This document shows positions 33,910 to 43,530 of a DNA stretch of 64,000 nucleotides, piece by piece. Where the stretch lies: NCBI RefSeq assembly GCF_052065755.1, contig NZ_JBQHTK010000012.1, forward strand, positions 1 through 64,000. The letters are read 5' to 3'. The notes below the pieces were generated by a model, which saw only the letters and a list, made by a program, of their open reading frames with translations, was not told where the DNA came from and did not search any database. This DNA comes from Allocoprococcus sp004560705 (lineage in GTDB: Bacteria; Bacillota; Clostridia; Lachnospirales; Lachnospiraceae). Position 1 is the first letter of the stretch, and each line of letters begins with the position of its first letter. The position numbers and the translations under genes were made by a program.

Positions 33910-34479
33910 GTGGATGAGAACAAATTAGAAGCTAAACTCTTAAAAATCAAAGCTCTTGCCGAGCGCGGAGAAGGCGGAGAACGGGAATCCGCAATCAAGC
34001 TTTATCAGAAATTATTAAAAAAATACGACATTGATGAAGAGTCACTGCAGAAGGACACGCTGAGTAAGCACTGGTTTACATATGAAAGTGATATTGAAGA
34101 GAACCTTCTGGTTCAGATTTTCTATATGGTAACAGGGGATCCGGAATATTTCCGGCGTCAGAGCCGCACCCATGGCAATCAGTGCGGATGCATTTGCACG
34201 AATTTTGAAAAAACGGAAATCAAATTCTACTTTGAATTCTACAAGGATGCTCTTCAGCAGGAACTTGAAGCCTTTCTCATGGCATTTAAGCTTAAAAATC
34301 ATCTGTTTCCGGACGAAAGTGCACGCTGCTTTGTACCGGAAGAGGCCGAAGAAGAAACCGAAATAACGGATATTCTTCTGAAAGCCCAGAAAATCGCCGA
34401 GGATATCGACAAATCCAGCCCGGTCCGCATGCTCTCGGGAACGGTTACGGAACCGGGACCAGACACTTCTATTGACTGA
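33910..34479 (+). CDS. DUF2786-like protein
   Basis: A 189-residue protein. The N-terminal helices (LLKIKALAERGEGGERESAI, then LYQKLLKKYDI) match the DUF2786 pattern, found in small proteins of unknown function in Firmicutes. GTG 33910 with an AAGGGG site is preferred because it lies after the -10 box at a normal distance; the frame is open 16 codons further. Cysteines at CGCICTNF may matter. Function unknown. Confidence 0.6.
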   Translation: MDENKLEAKLLKIKALAERGEGGERESAIKLYQKLLKKYDIDEESLQKDTLSKHWFTYESDIEENLLVQIFYMVTGDPEYFRRQSRTHGNQCGCICTNFEKTEIKFYFEFYKDALQQELEAFLMAFKLKNHLFPDESARCFVPEEAEEETEITDILLKAQKIAEDIDKSSPVRMLSGTVTEPGPDTSID

Positions 34480-34499
34480 TAATCGGAATGTTCATAAAA

Positions 34500-34533
34500 A
34501 ATACCAGGACGTTTCAAACGTTTCCTGGTATTT
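34500..34533. terminator. Bidirectional terminator
   Basis: AATACCAGGA / TCCTGGTATT arms with an inner CGTTT-C-AAACG stem. T runs follow on both strands, serving the DUF2786-like gene and the convergent BASS transporter. Confidence 0.85.
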
Positions 34534-34546
34534 TCTATTTATTCGT

Positions 34547-35536
34547 CTATGCACATTTCATTTTCTCTTCCTGTACATTCGTATTGATTTCCTGTCTTTC
34601 TCCTCTTCGGCGTATTCCCGCAAAAACAGAACCGGATATATTATGCCATACACTGAAGATCGCTCCCGGCAAGGTTGCAAGCGGGTTCGCCGCAAAATTG
34701 GCTGTCGCAAGTGAAATCGCAAGTCCGCTGTTCTGCATCCCCACTTCGATGGCAATCGCAGTCACTTTATCATACGGTACCTTCAGGAGCTTAGCTGCTG
34801 CCAATCCGATTCCCATTCCGCACAGATTATGCAGGATTACAACTCCCAGAACCAGCATGCCGCAGCTGATAATCTTATCTGCGTTCACCGCAACAATTCC
34901 GGAAATGATCATCACAATCGATACCACCGATATCAGGGGCAGAAGCTCAGATATCTTCTGAATCTGTTTTCCCAGAATACTTCGGATAAGGATTCCAAAA
35001 AGAACCGGAACCAGTATCACCTTCACAACAGAAAGCACCATTGCGGCAAAGGAAACCTCCACCCATGCGCCGGCAAGCACGTACACTAAAGATGGTGTTG
35101 CAAGCGGTGCAACAAGTGTCGATACAATCGTCATTCCAACCGACAATGCCACATCCCCTCCTGCAATATATGTAATCACATTACTCGCAGTCCCGCCCGG
35201 ACAGCATCCCACCAGAATCACTCCCAGCGCCAGATCTTCCGGTAATTTCAACACAACTGCAAGGATCCACGCCAGGAACGGCATGACCGTATACTGTGCC
35301 AGACATCCGATGAGTATTTCTTTCGGTCTGGAAAATACAACCTGAAAATCTCCCATTTTTATTGTAAGTCCCATTCCGAACATGGCAATCCCGAGGAACA
35401 TGGATGTATAATTTGTCGTCCATGCAAATCCGTCACGCCAACAGAAGGCTATTATAGAAAAAATAATAATGATCACTCCGATGTATCTCGTAAGAAATGA
35501 ACTGATTCTCCCGATTTTTTTCATTATTTTTTCCAT
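34547..35536 (-). CDS. BASS-family transporter (PanS-like bile acid:sodium symporter fold)
   Basis: A 329-residue protein with about ten membrane helices. Family signatures: VGCCPGGTASNVITYIAGGDVALSV (split here for length at GGDVAL) and EVGMQNSGLAISLA, the two discontinuous-helix sodium sites. Several bacterial BASS members carry ketopantoate or pantoate (PanS). The gene directly follows, by 3 bp, the panD-panC chimera, which supports that substrate here, though bile acids or other organic anions are possible. The tail is polar and charged. Confidence 0.8.
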   Translation of the reverse strand: MEKIMKKIGRISSFLTRYIGVIIIIFSIIAFCWRDGFAWTTNYTSMFLGIAMFGMGLTIKMGDFQVVFSRPKEILIGCLAQYTVMPFLAWILAVVLKLPEDLALGVILVGCCPGGTASNVITYIAGGDVALSVGMTIVSTLVAPLATPSLVYVLAGAWVEVSFAAMVLSVVKVILVPVLFGILIRSILGKQIQKISELLPLISVVSIVMIISGIVAVNADKIISCGMLVLGVVILHNLCGMGIGLAAAKLLKVPYDKVTAIAIEVGMQNSGLAISLATANFAANPLATLPGAIFSVWHNISGSVFAGIRRRGERQEINTNVQEEKMKCA

Positions 35537-35539
35537 CGC

Positions 35540-35986
35540 CTACACCTCGTAACTGAAATTATCAATCAGTCTCGTTTTACCGATGTAGACAGCCATCGCC
35601 GCCAGGACGTCCTTCTCTACCCGCTCCACCGGCTGCATAGAACGTGCATCGACGATGGAAACATAGTCGATCCGTGCCAGAGGCTCCGCCTCAATGACTT
35701 CACGCATTCCTGCCAGGACCTTTTCCGCCTCGATTCCCGGATGAATCAGTTCCTGTCCGCGTTTTACAGCTCTTGAAAGACACAAAGCTGCTTTTCTTTC
35801 TTCATGATTTAAATAAGTGTTTCTGGAAGATTTGGCCAGCCCATCCTCTTCTCGTACGATTGGGCATCCCACGATCTCAATATCAAAATTCAGATCTTCA
35901 TCTACTGTGATACTTCCCACATAATCCAGTTCAGCCTGCTTAACAGTCGCACGATGTATCTTCCCTTTAAGCATTTCTACTGTCAT
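35540..35986 (-). pseudogene. panD'-'panC in-frame chimera (deletion remnant)
   Basis: A 148-residue frame. Residues 1 to ~30 are the start of aspartate 1-decarboxylase PanD (MTVEMLKGKIHRATVKQAEL, with the YVGS autocleavage Gly-Ser). From IEIVGCPIVREEDGLAKSSR onward it is the C-terminal part of pantothenate synthetase PanC, including its KMSKS-like loop. All PanC HIGH-type and most PanD residues are gone, so neither enzyme can work. The clean in-frame join points to a deletion between neighbouring pan genes. Start 35986 has GGAAGG; a promoter is intact upstream. Confidence 0.85.
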
Positions 35987-36075
35987 CTTCAACTTCCTTT
36001 CCCAAATCATTTCGGCATGAAAATCACAGTGAATCAGACAGAGTATAGCTTCCTTGGAATACTATCTCCGCAGGT

Positions 36076-36105
36076 ATTATAGCACCCTGACATTTCATCT
36101 TGCAA
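36076..36105 (-). promoter_or_regulatory. Promoter of the pan remnant / BASS transporter unit
   Basis: On the minus strand TTGCAA (36105-36100), 18 bases, TATAAT (36081-36076). It would still transcribe the transporter through the chimera. Confidence 0.65.
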
Positions 36106-36207
36106 CAACGAATCCGTATATTTTTTGCTGCCCCTTTTACATCGTGGCTCATGTACGCTCCCGGCACGTAGCCCGCAGTAAATACCGGCTACTGTGTGAA
36201 AAACAAC

Positions 36208-37560
36208 TTACATCTCTTCATCCCCGCCATGCCACAAAAACAGAATTTTTTTCCCGGAACTGCAGGACAGTTCCATACATTCTCCCAATCCATATACAAC
36301 ATGGCTGATCACAAATTCTCCGTCATTTATAAAGATTTCAATCAGATTTTTATCAACGAAAATCTCAAGTTCACACCTTCCGGATACATCCGGACTTTTG
36401 CCAATCAGCGAACAGCTTTTCATTCCTGCAAAAACAATGCTTCTGTCTGTATGTACCGCACCATTTTCCATCCAGATACGGTACCCTCCGATATTCAGGA
36501 TTTCTCCCTCCTCCAGATTCATTTTCAGACAGAAAGGACGAGAATAATCCAATTTCTCCGGAATCGGTGTTTCTTGATTAAAATATGCTCTTACTTCCGG
36601 ATGAACCCGGAAAAAGATATGTCCGTTTTCCACATCTATGACTCTTGGCTGACACATCATCCCATTCCACTCCATACCGTTTTTTTCTTTCACTGCCTGT
36701 GGCATACGCATCCATCCTATCATCACTCTCCGGCCATCTTTATCAAGATTTGTCTGCGGTGCATAGAGATCCATTCCATAATCCATATACGTGCACTCTC
36801 CCGAAATGGACAGTTCACATTTCCCCGGCTCAAATACAGCCGGGGCACAGATTGCGTGACTTTCATACCCTTCTTCCGGATCTCCGATATACATCGCCGA
36901 ACCTTCAAACACCCAGTCATCTCCCACTCTGAAAATATCCGGGCATTCCAGGATCTTTCCGAATCTGCCATCCAGCATCTGATTCGCAAAATCCCAGTGT
37001 ATCCCGTCCTTACTGGTATAGATCACAAGCCTACCAGTCTCTTCCCTGAAGGTACTTCCGAGCGCCATATAATACGTGTCTCCTTCTTTCCATACCTTCG
37101 GATCTCTCGTATGTACGGCGTGTGCCTGTGCATCATCATGGTTTACAGGTATGATCTGCATTTTTTCTTTCCAGTTATCAAAATGCACTGCATCCTCAGA
37201 AATCACCAGCGCCTGGCTGGTCTCAAATTTTCCGTTCTTTGCCATATGGATATTTTCACTTTCCGCTTCCAGATATTTTACAGCAGAATAGTACAAATAC
37301 AGCTTTCCATCCACTTCCAGCGCACTGCCGGAGAACACACCATTCTGATCGTATTCTTTCGTCGGGAACAATGCAATGCCCTGATGTTCCCAATGGACGA
37401 GGTCTTCACTCACCGCATGCCCCCAGTGCATGGTTCCCCACACAGGAGCATACGGGAAATGCTGATAGAACAAATGGTATTTTCCTTTGTAATATATAAA
37501 TCCGTTCGGATCGTTGATCCAGTTTCCCGGAGCTTTTAAATGCAATACATTTCTCATCAT
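36208..37560 (-). CDS. Glycoside hydrolase family 32 (sucrose-6-P hydrolase / fructosidase)
   Basis: A 450-residue cytoplasmic enzyme without signal peptide. The GH32 motifs are intact: WINDPNGF (nucleophile Asp), FSGSA, RDPKV (transition-state stabiliser) and ECPDIF (acid/base Glu). A C-terminal beta-sandwich follows. ATG 37560 with AAGGATGG is used. It follows two ABC permease genes, so it probably hydrolyses an imported fructoside such as sucrose or a short fructo-oligosaccharide. Confidence 0.93.
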   Translation of the reverse strand: MMRNVLHLKAPGNWINDPNGFIYYKGKYHLFYQHFPYAPVWGTMHWGHAVSEDLVHWEHQGIALFPTKEYDQNGVFSGSALEVDGKLYLYYSAVKYLEAESENIHMAKNGKFETSQALVISEDAVHFDNWKEKMQIIPVNHDDAQAHAVHTRDPKVWKEGDTYYMALGSTFREETGRLVIYTSKDGIHWDFANQMLDGRFGKILECPDIFRVGDDWVFEGSAMYIGDPEEGYESHAICAPAVFEPGKCELSISGECTYMDYGMDLYAPQTNLDKDGRRVMIGWMRMPQAVKEKNGMEWNGMMCQPRVIDVENGHIFFRVHPEVRAYFNQETPIPEKLDYSRPFCLKMNLEEGEILNIGGYRIWMENGAVHTDRSIVFAGMKSCSLIGKSPDVSGRCELEIFVDKNLIEIFINDGEFVISHVVYGLGECMELSCSSGKKILFLWHGGDEEM

Positions 37561-37575
37561 ATTCAAGCCATCCTT

Positions 37576-38436
37576 TTATTTTACTGCACCTGCTACCACT
37601 CCGCCGATGATCTGTTTCTGAAGGATAATATAAAGGACCAGAATCGGGATCACACAAAGCAGTAGTCCTGCCATAATTGTACCATAATCCGCAGAATAGG
37701 TTCCATAAAAACTGTACGTTGAAAGCGGCAGCGTCAACAGCTTCTTATCTGTCAGAACCAGCGACGGCAGCAGGAAGTCATTCCAGAAAGCCATAGAATT
37801 CAGGATGACCATCGTGGAAATAATCGGCTTAAGAAGCGGGAGTACGACCTTAAAGAAGGTCTGTGAATGTGTACATCCGTCAATGTAAGCCGCTTCTTCC
37901 AGTGCAATCGGAATATTTCCTTTGATAAATCCGTGGAACATGAATACTGACATTGCCATTGAAAATCCTGTATGCAGGAAGATCAAGGTTGCCCGGTGAT
38001 TCAGAATATTCAGTGTGCCTCCGTAAATACTAACCAACGGAATCATAAGTGCCTGGAACGGAATGATCATGGAAGCCACCATCAGGGCAAATGTAATTTT
38101 TGAGATCACATTGTTATTTCGAACGATATAATACGCAAGCATTGCCGCAAACAGCGTCACAAGCAGAGTTGCCGAAACCGTCACGATCAGCGAATTCTTG
38201 AATGCGTTCAAGAAATCCATCTGTGTAAATGCTTTTACAAAATTGTCAAATGACAGGCCTTTGATTGTAAACAACCATGAAAACGGGCTCTTGATAATGT
38301 CTCTCTTCTGTTTCAGAGAGTTGATCACTACCATCAAAAACGGGAACATGTACGCTGCAAAAATAATGATAAGTCCCAGCATCGCAAGCATATCTGCTGC
38401 TTTTTTCTTATTTCCTCCAACTTTTGTCTGCTTCAT
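37576..38436 (-). CDS. Carbohydrate ABC transporter permease (MalG/UgpE-like)
   Basis: A 286-residue protein with six membrane helices and the EAA loop EEAAYIDGCTHSQTFFKVVLP that docks the ATPase. It belongs to the CUT1 sugar uptake group. Its ATG overlaps the stop of the partner permease. No ATPase gene is adjacent, as usual for CUT1 systems sharing a common MsmK/MalK-type ATPase. Confidence 0.92.
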   Translation of the reverse strand: MKQTKVGGNKKKAADMLAMLGLIIIFAAYMFPFLMVVINSLKQKRDIIKSPFSWLFTIKGLSFDNFVKAFTQMDFLNAFKNSLIVTVSATLLVTLFAAMLAYYIVRNNNVISKITFALMVASMIIPFQALMIPLVSIYGGTLNILNHRATLIFLHTGFSMAMSVFMFHGFIKGNIPIALEEAAYIDGCTHSQTFFKVVLPLLKPIISTMVILNSMAFWNDFLLPSLVLTDKKLLTLPLSTYSFYGTYSADYGTIMAGLLLCVIPILVLYIILQKQIIGGVVAGAVK

Positions 38437-39308
38437 TATGCTTCCACCTCCTGCTTCTTCGTCAGGTATACCTGAATTCCACTGATACAAGCCACAATCA
38501 CAAATAATATCAACGCTTCCGCCTGACCTACACCAAACTGTCTTGATGTAAATGCCTTCTCATACACGTGCATTGCCGCCATCTCTGTTGTTCCGTAAGG
38601 CGCGCCTGCTGTCAATGACAGGTTCACATCGTAAACCATAAATGCACGTGATAATGTCAGGAACAGGCAAATCGTAACCGATGACATCATAAGTGGCATG
38701 ATAATACTTTTTAATTTCACAAATCCGGAAGCTCCATCAATCTGTGCCGCTTCCATCACGTCCTCACTGAGTCCCATAAATCCTGCCACATAGATCAGGA
38801 TCATATATCCAGAAAGCTGCCAAACAGACACCAGCACCAACGCCGCAAACGCCTTGTCCGGATCTGACAGCCATGACACCTCGAACAATTTCCATCCGGT
38901 CGTCTCCCCAATATTTACGAATACTCTGGAAAATACAAACTGCCAGATATAACCAAGTACGATACCTCCGATCAGGTTTGGCGTAAAGAATCCGGCCCGG
39001 AAGAAATTCTGACCTTTCATTCCTCTGGTCAAAAGATACGCGATTCCAAAGGCGAGTACATTTACCAGCAATACCACCACAATCACATATTTGAAGGTCA
39101 GAAGCAGGGATGTCCAGAACTGACCGTCTCTCATCACTCCTGCTAAATTCTTAAGCCCCACAAAATTTTTAACCTTTGATACACCATTCCAGTCTGTCAG
39201 CGTAAGGTAAACACCATATACAAACGGAACAATCACAACTGCCACGAAGCAAAACAGCCCCGGTAACGCAAACATACAGAAATCTTTTCCTTTATTATTT
39301 GATTCCAT
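38436..39308 (-). CDS. Carbohydrate ABC transporter permease (MalF/UgpA-like)
   Basis: A 290-residue CUT1 permease with six helices and EAA loop MEAAQIDGASGFVKLKSIIM. It pairs with the downstream permease and with the solute-binding gene 15 bp upstream, which is damaged, so the importer may lack a working receptor. Confidence 0.92.
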   Translation of the reverse strand: MESNNKGKDFCMFALPGLFCFVAVVIVPFVYGVYLTLTDWNGVSKVKNFVGLKNLAGVMRDGQFWTSLLLTFKYVIVVVLLVNVLAFGIAYLLTRGMKGQNFFRAGFFTPNLIGGIVLGYIWQFVFSRVFVNIGETTGWKLFEVSWLSDPDKAFAALVLVSVWQLSGYMILIYVAGFMGLSEDVMEAAQIDGASGFVKLKSIIMPLMMSSVTICLFLTLSRAFMVYDVNLSLTAGAPYGTTEMAAMHVYEKAFTSRQFGVGQAEALILFVIVACISGIQVYLTKKQEVEA

Positions 39309-39323
39309 AACTCCATCCCTTTC

Positions 39324-40304
39324 TTATTCCTGTTCATCCCAGTAATCTTGAATTGACTCAATCAGTTCTTCCCTGTCACTGCGGCCCGCGAGATATTTCT
39401 GCATTGCAGATCCCAGAATAGACCAGTGATCATTCATCACCTGTTTGGACGGAGAAGCCTGAATCCTGCAGTTCACGAAATCGTCCGGATCATTGTTCAT
39501 AAAATACGGGAGGAAACCATATTCATCCTCAGTTTCCGCTCCGGCTTCCTCAAGATTCGGCCAAGCCCAGTTTCCGTTGAACCAGAAAGCCGTTTTTCCG
39601 TCTGCCAGGTCAATTGCCATCTCATCGTAGTCTGCTCCCAGCGGATCACCCTTTGCCACGTTATATTTCTTCAGGACATCGAACATATCCAGTAATTCAT
39701 AAACGCGATCGTAAGATTCAACTTTCAAATCTCCGTTTTTCAATTCTTCAATTATCTTCGCCGCACCCTCAGAAGTGCCGTCATAGGTCTCATATATGTA
39801 CTGGAGATGGTGTGCCCCCAGTGACCAGTCTTCCTTTGCAAGGGAAACAGGCTTTTCGATTCCCGCATCCACCAGTCTGTCGAGCAATCCAACAAACTCA
39901 TCCAGAGTGGTAACGGATTTCGGATCGAATTCTTCTCCCAATGCATCTTCAATCACTTTCTTATTGTAGATCAGACCTCTTCCTTCAATACAAAGTGGGA
40001 AGCTGTATACTTTTCCGTTAATCCTTGTCAAATACTCTTCCGCTTCCGCAGTCCACGGTTCTTCTGTCAGATCCGCCGCTTTCTCCTCAGCAAGCGCAAT
40101 CACATCTGTGGTATCCAGGATCGCCAGTGTAGGCGGATTTCCTGAGTTATAAAGGCTGACCATCTTCGTATAGGGTGAATCTCCGTCCGTTACCGGCATA
40201 ACCTCCACATGAACTCCGGATTTCTCTTCAAAAGCCGCTCCCATCTTCTCCAGTGCTACCTGAATCTCCGCTTTCGTATTCAAAAGCGTGATCTCAGTAC
40301 CCTC
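39324..40304 (-). pseudogene. Sugar-binding protein of the ABC importer, 5'-truncated
   Basis: From EGTEITLLNTKAEIQVALEK onward the sequence is a normal CUT1 solute-binding protein of about 325 residues. The lipoprotein signal peptide, lipobox cysteine and the whole upstream control region are missing. The frame runs instead into antisense sequence of the divergent lacI gene (to 40379), whose own ribosome site is only 25 bp from the break. A deletion has therefore joined the two genes head to head. Even if translated, the product would stay in the cytoplasm. Confidence 0.8.
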
Positions 40305-40328
40305 AAAAGAGGAGAAAAGGAGGAGGTT

Positions 40329-41384
40329 ATGGGAACCAAGAAAAACGTAGCCTTCAGTGACATTGCGGAATATACCCATTTTTCCAAAACAACGATTTCC
40401 CGTTATTTCAATAATCCGGATTCGCTCACTCTGGAAAATCAGCAGATTATCGCCGATGCGCTGGAGAAACTGAATTATAAAGAGAATAAAGTAGCCCGAA
40501 TTCTCGCGAACGGCAAGACAGAATTCATCGGCGTGATCGTACCGGATCTATACCACCACTATTATTCTGAAATGTTGAATCAGATACTCGCTTCATACGA
40601 AAAGTTCGGTTACAAATTCCTTGTGTTTATCAGGAACGAACACGAAGAGACAGAACGCTGCTATATTCAGGAACTGATGGCATACAAGATCGAAGGTCTG
40701 ATTATCATGAGCCATACTATTCCCTCACGGGAACTTGCTTCTCTTCAGATTCCTGTTGTAACCATCGAGAGAGAGGATGAGTTTGTCTCAAGTGTAAACA
40801 CCGACAACTACATGGGTGGCTATCAGGCCACCAGCCTGCTTGCCTGGCACAAATGTGACATACTGATCCACATCAATTCCCCAACTGCAAAGTCCGTTCC
40901 GTCCTACGGGCGACTACAGGGATTTCTGGATCTATGCGAAGAGAGACAGTTGAATTACAAGACATATGTCCGGGAAATGGGACACAGCTTCGAAAGTACT
41001 TACGATGTACTGTTTTCGATTGTCGAAGAACTTGAGCAAGAGTACCAGGGCATGAAAAAAGGTATCTTTATTTCAAATGATACCCATACAAATGTACTTC
41101 TGAATATTCTGTTCCGGAAATACGGATTCTTGCCGGATGACTATCTGATCATCGGTTTTGACAATTCTCCGATTTCAAGAGAAGCTGTCATGCCAATCAG
41201 TACCATCGGCCAGCAGATCAACACCATCGCAGGTGAGGCTGTCAGCCTTTTAGTCGATCAGATGACTGAACGTAAAAAACGCCGTCCACACCTGCAGGAA
41301 AAACCGGTTCATAAGATTATTACACCGATTCTTTTGCGTCGCGAAACTACGGAAAAAGAGTCCGGCTACGCTGAGGCTTTTTGA
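40329..41384 (+). CDS. LacI-family transcriptional regulator of the fructoside operon
   Basis: A 351-residue regulator. HTH at residues ~8-30 (FSDIAEYTHFSKTTISRYFN), hinge ENKVARILANGK, and a periplasmic-binding-type sensor domain (IGVIVPDLYHHYYSEMLNQI to the C-terminus). ATG 40329 follows AGGAGG; the frame opens far upstream but those codons are antisense of the binding-protein gene. Its original promoter was probably in the deleted divergent region. Confidence 0.9.
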   Translation: MGTKKNVAFSDIAEYTHFSKTTISRYFNNPDSLTLENQQIIADALEKLNYKENKVARILANGKTEFIGVIVPDLYHHYYSEMLNQILASYEKFGYKFLVFIRNEHEETERCYIQELMAYKIEGLIIMSHTIPSRELASLQIPVVTIEREDEFVSSVNTDNYMGGYQATSLLAWHKCDILIHINSPTAKSVPSYGRLQGFLDLCEERQLNYKTYVREMGHSFESTYDVLFSIVEELEQEYQGMKKGIFISNDTHTNVLLNILFRKYGFLPDDYLIIGFDNSPISREAVMPISTIGQQINTIAGEAVSLLVDQMTERKKRRPHLQEKPVHKIITPILLRRETTEKESGYAEAF

Positions 41385-41448
41385 TCTGTGCAATCGGAGA
41401 AAGAGCAAGTTATAGAGTGACTAGAGGGGATGAGTTCGCAGTCCCCCT

Positions 41449-42273
41449 CTATATCATCTCTTTCAACATTTTTATCTCATCCCTATGTCCTGCATCATCC
41501 AGCGGTGTCTCCAGATAGAAAGGCAAATCTTTCAGTGCCGGATGTCTCAGTACATTCAACAAAGGTTCCAGTCCAATCTCACCGTTCCCGATCGTTGCAT
41601 GCCGATCCTTATGCGATTCAAACGGCGTCATACTGTCATTAAGATGAATCGCCCGCAGCAGATCCAGCCCCAGAACTTTATCGAATTCTTCCAGCACACC
41701 GTCCAGATTCTTCACGATATCATATCCTGCCGCAAATACATGGCAGGTATCCAGACAGATTCCGATCCGTTCCGGATGATCCACCCCATCTCTGATTGCT
41801 TTCAGATGTTCAAATCGATCGCCTATTTCTGTCCCCTTTCCGGTCATCGTCTCCAGAAGCACTGTAATCTTCTCTTTCCCGGTAATCGCCTGATTCATCC
41901 CTGCGATAATATTTTGAATACCGGCCTCCACTCCGATCCCGGTATGGCTTCCCGGATGGAATACCATATTCTCGATTCCAAGTGCATCCATTCTGGCAAC
42001 ATCCTCGCGGATCACGGTGCATGCGAATTCATAAACCTCCGGCTTTGGGCTGGCAAGATTCATCGTATACGGAGCATGTGCAAGAACAGGTCCAAAGTTA
42101 TTCTCTCTTCGGATTCGTTGAAATTCTGATACTTCTTTCTCCGACGGCACTTTAAAATTCGATCCCCTCGGATTCCGGCTGAAAATCTGCATGGTGTTTG
42201 CTTCCATTTTCACTACATTTTTTGCCGTCTTCTCCAGTCCTCCGGCAATGGACATATGCGTTCCTATAATCAT
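41449..42273 (-). CDS. nfo: Deoxyribonuclease IV (endonuclease IV)
   Basis: A 274-residue AP endonuclease of base-excision repair. Zinc ligands lie in MVFHPGSH, ICLDTCHVFAAGYD, HLNDSMTPFESHKDRHATIG and FYLETP, the complete trinuclear set. ATG 42273 is chosen (MIIGTHMSIAGG); the upstream 13 codons are basic and not conserved. It is convergent with lacI and monocistronic. Confidence 0.95.
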   Translation of the reverse strand: MIIGTHMSIAGGLEKTAKNVVKMEANTMQIFSRNPRGSNFKVPSEKEVSEFQRIRRENNFGPVLAHAPYTMNLASPKPEVYEFACTVIREDVARMDALGIENMVFHPGSHTGIGVEAGIQNIIAGMNQAITGKEKITVLLETMTGKGTEIGDRFEHLKAIRDGVDHPERIGICLDTCHVFAAGYDIVKNLDGVLEEFDKVLGLDLLRAIHLNDSMTPFESHKDRHATIGNGEIGLEPLLNVLRHPALKDLPFYLETPLDDAGHRDEIKMLKEMI

Positions 42274-42441
42274 CTTTTTTCTCTCTTTCCTGCATATGGT
42301 TTTGTATTTCATTCATTCAGTATTTCTATCTTACAGTCCAGTTATTTTCGAGACACTATATTAATATTATACCAAATGTTCTGTCTACTGCCTATAACGG
42401 TTTCATCCAATTATTAAAATCGATGTTTTACATTATACAAA

Positions 42442-42486
42442 AATGCCCTTATCCAAGCAAACATACGCATACTTGAATAAAGGCAT
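42442..42486 (-). terminator. Terminator of rplY/ctc
   Basis: On the minus strand ATGCCTTTATTCAAG and CTTGGATAAGGGCAT pair, followed by TTTTTG. Confidence 0.8.
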
Positions 42487-42523
42487 TCTCACAGTTCAAT
42501 TAAAACTCTCTTTTAAACTCCGC

Positions 42524-43111
42524 CTAAGCTTCTTCCACTGTTTCCTCTTCTGTATCATCAACTGCCGCATTGTGTGCTTCCAGAACGGTGACCACTGTCA
42601 TCTCCAGATCCGTCATCAGATCAATATCTTTATTCGATGCAATCGGCAGATCTTTCACTTTCACAGACTCACCCGGTTTCATATTTGCCACGTCAATCTC
42701 GACCTTCTCAACAAGTGCTTCCGGAACTGCCTTATATGCGATTTCAGTCAATACCGGTTCCAGCACACCTTCCATGACCATCTCGTGGTTCAACAGAACA
42801 ACTTCTGCAACCGAATGAACTTTCTCTCCACTTACCAATGCCTGAAAATCCACTTCATCCACCTGTTTCTTCAAGGTGTTGTAATCTACTTCTTTGATCA
42901 GTACATGCATCTTCTGTCCATCCACATCCAGGACGATCTGGCTTCCTTTGTTTTTCGTCTTAAGGAGCTTATCTACCTCTGCTTTCTCCATTTTGACCGG
43001 TATAGATCCTTCAATTTCTTTTCCAAAAATGTTTCCGGTAACAAATCCTTCCCGTCTAAGCTTTTTTGCTTTCGTTTCCATGTCTCTTTTTTCAGCTTTC
43101 AAAGTATTCAT
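42524..43111 (-). CDS. rplY: Ribosomal protein L25 / general stress protein Ctc
   Basis: A 195-residue two-domain L25: N-terminal 5S rRNA-binding domain (LKAEKRD, LRREGFVTGNIFGKE, VLIKEVDYNTLKKQVDEVDF) and a C-terminal TL5/Ctc extension (VPEALVEKVEIDVANMKPGE) with an acidic tail. It binds 5S rRNA in the large subunit and is a stress protein in Bacillus. Single gene with its own terminator. Confidence 0.93.
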   Translation of the reverse strand: MNTLKAEKRDMETKAKKLRREGFVTGNIFGKEIEGSIPVKMEKAEVDKLLKTKNKGSQIVLDVDGQKMHVLIKEVDYNTLKKQVDEVDFQALVSGEKVHSVAEVVLLNHEMVMEGVLEPVLTEIAYKAVPEALVEKVEIDVANMKPGESVKVKDLPIASNKDIDLMTDLEMTVVTVLEAHNAAVDDTEEETVEEA

Positions 43112-43223
43112 TTATCTTTTCCTCCTACAGAACTGATTGCTTAGCGGCCTTTCTTCATACTCTCTTACAAATACAGGTCAGTTAAGTATTTCCTTGTTGC
43201 ACGTGTATTATAACACGCATTCA

Positions 43224-43490
43224 TCAGAAAAGATGCATAAATATCGATTTATTTTGCATGTTTTTCTCGCGTTTTTGCACAATTTTACTGTCTTTTTTCT
43301 GCTCAAAAAGAGCTTCTTTTAATCCTTCCCAGTCATTCATACCGGTCTCATAATGGATATTCTGCGATACGTCCCCCATAACCATGAAGTAACAATCTGT
43401 CAGGATCTGTTTCAGTACATAATAGATCATTTTACCGAAGTCCTGTGCCGATTCCATCCCTACCAGCGTATATATTAACAGCTTATACTG
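43224..43490 (-). pseudogene. UvrD/HelD-like superfamily I helicase fragment
   Basis: The readable piece contains AQDFGKMIYYVLKQILTDCY and VMGDVSQNIHYETGMNDWEG, the region around motif II/III (DEAQD, GDxxQ) of HelD-like helicases. Walker A and the second helicase domain are missing, and the acidic residues before AQD are altered (GMES). A short remnant only, open frame 43224-43457 with homology a little further upstream. Confidence 0.75.
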
Positions 43491-43530
43491 TTAATTCTGT
43501 ACTTTTACACTCATTACCTTACATTTCTTC

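Noticed and set aside
36196..37539. Long frame antisense to the GH32 gene (447 codons)
   Set aside because: Composition rich in Phe, His and Ser without motifs; GH32 motifs on the opposite strand explain it.
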